A stretch of DNA of 14,126 nt from CAZUHK01 sp964620345 (GTDB lineage Bacteria; Planctomycetota; Phycisphaerae; Phycisphaerales; Zrk34): contig CAZUHK010000071.1 in the NCBI GenBank assembly GCA_964620345.1, positions 1 to 14,126 of the forward strand, read 5' to 3'. The notes beneath the pieces were generated by a model. That model saw only the letters and a list, made by a program, of their open reading frames with translations, was not told where the DNA came from and made no database searches. Shown in pieces: positions 13,908-14,126 of the stretch. Within the stretch, counting starts at the first letter, position 1. Every line of letters starts with the position of its first letter. A program made the position numbers and the translations under genes.

Positions 13908-14126
13908 GTCATGACCTCCCGTCACGGGTTTGCAATCAATACAAGGCCTTGCTGAAACTCCGTCACTATCTCAAATCGGCCATTCGTCCAACAACACGCC
14001 AAATGTGCTTGCCCTGCCGGATCCCTGGACCGCTTCGATTGCGTCGCGCCGACCATTTTGCGGTTCCGCCCCGAACGCCATCAACATAAGCGGTAAGTGG
14101 TTCTTGGGCGAGTGAGATAGGTGTAT
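13735..14126. other. Right-end region of about 390 bp without a confident gene, lower GC
   Basis: Beyond the pnp terminator the sequence contains small inverted repeats (CGGGC/GCCCG at 13744-13756; GTCTTC/GAAGAC at 13773-13794; the palindrome GTCATGAC at 13908-13915). From about 13920 it becomes clearly less GC-rich than the rest of the window. On the minus strand a frame is open from the window edge (14126) to a TGA at 13971-13973, 51 codons, which could be the end of a gene entering from the right. On the plus strand a 61-codon frame (13930-14115) competes with it. Neither resembles a known family. The lower GC and lack of genes suggest a noncoding spacer or a decayed insertion. Confidence 0.4.

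Noticed and set aside
1..14126. CRISPR arrays, tRNA or rRNA genes, and insertion-sequence ends
   Set aside because: I read for regularly spaced direct repeats, cloverleaf-like elements and terminal inverted repeats with a transposase and found none convincing.

Overview
The window looks like ordinary chromosomal core sequence from a high-GC bacterium, most likely a planctomycete, probably class Phycisphaerae. The evidence is G+C of roughly two thirds by eye, many genes without a Shine-Dalgarno site, FabD with GLSLGEY instead of GHSLGEY, a stand-alone FliN-type SpoA protein beside fatty-acid genes, and a sulfatase-fold protein. The lineage call is an inference.

Layout, left to right. (1) Bases 2-3237, plus strand: the end of a type II fatty-acid synthesis cluster, fabD (5' end outside the window), fabG, acpP and fabF. 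Malonyl transfer, beta-keto reduction, acyl carriage and chain condensation lie in one run. acpP has a good promoter candidate of its own and the best ribosome binding site of the cluster. A perfect 10-bp hairpin follows fabF. (2) Bases 3333-3671: a 112-aa single-domain FliN/SpoA protein, convergent with priA with only 8 bp between the stop codons. (3) Bases 3680-6010, minus strand: priA, the replication-restart helicase. (4) A 103-bp divergent intergenic region with a perfect 11-bp inverted repeat, then at 6114-7451 a sulfatase-fold protein in which every recognisable catalytic and metal-binding motif is replaced, so it is probably a pseudoenzyme. (5) Bases 7476-10851, minus strand: serA (long-form D-3-phosphoglycerate dehydrogenase with an ACT domain), followed 28 bp later by an ArnT/PMT-like GT-C membrane glycosyltransferase. 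(6) Bases 11058-13679, plus strand: the widely conserved rpsO-pnp pair, ended by a textbook intrinsic terminator at 13706-13733. (7) Bases 13735-14126: a less GC-rich stretch with small hairpins, a short minus-strand ORF with a perfect GGAGGT site, and no confident gene.

No CRISPR array, tRNA, rRNA, insertion sequence or complete mobile element was recognised. The most unusual item is the degenerate sulfatase. The orphan FliN-type gene, the palindrome between priA and the pseudo-sulfatase, and the anomalous right end also deserve a look. I see no convincing evidence of a wholly new multi-gene system.
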